18,250 nucleotides of DNA, taken from NCBI GenBank assembly GCA_029051915.1, contig JAIDKM010000244.1:1-18250 (forward strand). Direction: 5' to 3'. Positions within the stretch are counted from its first letter, which is position 1. Each line of letters starts with the position of its first letter. Below, one piece after another: positions 17,919 to 18,250 of this stretch. The translations under genes and the position numbers were made by a program. The notes under the pieces are model-generated. The model was given only the letters and a program-made list of their open reading frames with translations, was not told the origin of the DNA and searched no databases. This stretch comes from Alistipes sp. Its GTDB lineage: Bacteria; Bacteroidota; Bacteroidia; Bacteroidales; Rikenellaceae.

Positions 17919-17955
17919 CGCCCCTGCTGCAACGATCTGCAGCAGGGGCGTTTTT
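17919..17955. terminator. Terminator between nrdJ and the DUF721 gene
   Basis: CGCCCCTGCTGC (17919-17930), an 8-nt loop and GCAGCAGGGGCG (17939-17950) form a perfect 12-bp stem followed by TTTTT (17951-17955). It ends nrdJ. A weaker A-rich flank on the left (17909-17916) may let it also serve the minus strand. Confidence 0.9.
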
Positions 17956-17970
17956 CGATGTTTTCGGTTT

Positions 17971-18250
17971 TCAGCGGATGATGACCGCATTCACGATCCG
18001 TACGCCCGAGCGGCGGTTGATCTCTTCGCCGAGCGCGTCGCGTTGGCAGAAGAGTTCGTGCCGCAGGACGCTCGATTGAATGCGGACGTGGAGGATGTGC
18101 CGTTCGAGCCGCAGCTCCGTCGTCTGGTCGGCCGCCCGGTCTCCGACGATAGCCCGCCACGTCTCCGGAAGTCTCCCTTCGGCAACTTTGGCCGCTACGT
18201 AGGGACGGCGGAAGAACTCTTCCAGCAGGTCGCCCATCAGCATGGTCTTC
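17971..18250 (-). CDS. DUF721 / DciA-like protein, probably cut by the window edge
   Basis: The visible frame gives 90 residues from an ATG at 18243 and remains open to the window edge (Lys-Thr before that Met). Family members usually carry a few more residues before the GDLL motif, so the true start probably lies just outside. Features are GDLLEEFFRRP (4-14), LPETWRAIVGD (25-35), a basic strand region LERHILHVRIQSSVLRHEL (46-64) and the ending RSGVRIVNAVIIR (78-90), all typical of DUF721. DUF721 includes DciA, which in many bacteria lacking DnaC/DnaI helps load the replicative helicase DnaB. Whether this short Bacteroidetes form does so is inference. It stops 15 nt from the nrdJ terminator. 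Confidence 0.85.
   Translation of the reverse strand, partial: KTMLMGDLLEEFFRRPYVAAKVAEGRLPETWRAIVGDRAADQTTELRLERHILHVRIQSSVLRHELFCQRDALGEEINRRSGVRIVNAVIIR

Overview
The window looks like a core-genome stretch of a GC-rich Bacteroidales bacterium. The best fit is an Alistipes-like member of the Rikenellaceae. The reasons are GC-rich codon use, start codons without clear Shine-Dalgarno sequences, several copies of the Bacteroidetes -7 promoter motif TAnnTTTG, BatD/BatE proteins, and a B12-dependent NrdJ. The genus is an inference from composition and protein flavour. I see no tRNA, rRNA, CRISPR array, insertion sequence, prophage or obvious horizontally acquired segment.

Layout, left to right. 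(1) The 3' end of an unrecognised gene (+) converges on clpB (-), with one perfect 38-bp palindromic terminator filling the gap. (2) A 255-bp divergent spacer separates clpB from dnaX-tyrS-folB (+). This is a compact run: 18 nt separates dnaX from tyrS, and tyrS and folB overlap by one base. It ends in a bidirectional terminator shared with fba (-). (3) fba and ridA (both -) are followed by a divergent META-domain lipoprotein gene (+), which converges on mdh. (4) Five genes on the minus strand are read in the order fumarase, batD, batE, recR, mdh. The gaps are 51 nt, 1 nt, a 1-nt overlap and 31 nt, and I find no internal terminator, so one transcript is plausible. (5) A 381-bp divergent spacer precedes nrdJ (+), which converges on a DUF721/DciA-like gene (-) that runs off the right edge.

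Functionally the window mixes DNA replication and repair (dnaX, recR, nrdJ, DUF721), central carbon metabolism (fba, fumarase, mdh), protein quality control (clpB), translation (tyrS), folate synthesis (folB), metabolite damage control (ridA) and envelope proteins (batD, batE, META lipoprotein). Fumarase and malate dehydrogenase, which catalyse consecutive reactions, sit at the two ends of the same apparent operon.

The most interesting signal is a run of ten adenines inside dnaX, at the junction between the clamp-loader core and the Pro/Ala-rich linker. Both alternative frames stop within 11 nt of the run. This is the layout expected for slippage that makes a short gamma-like DnaX as well as full-length tau. 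I found no convincing wholly new multi-gene system; most of the window is conserved housekeeping.
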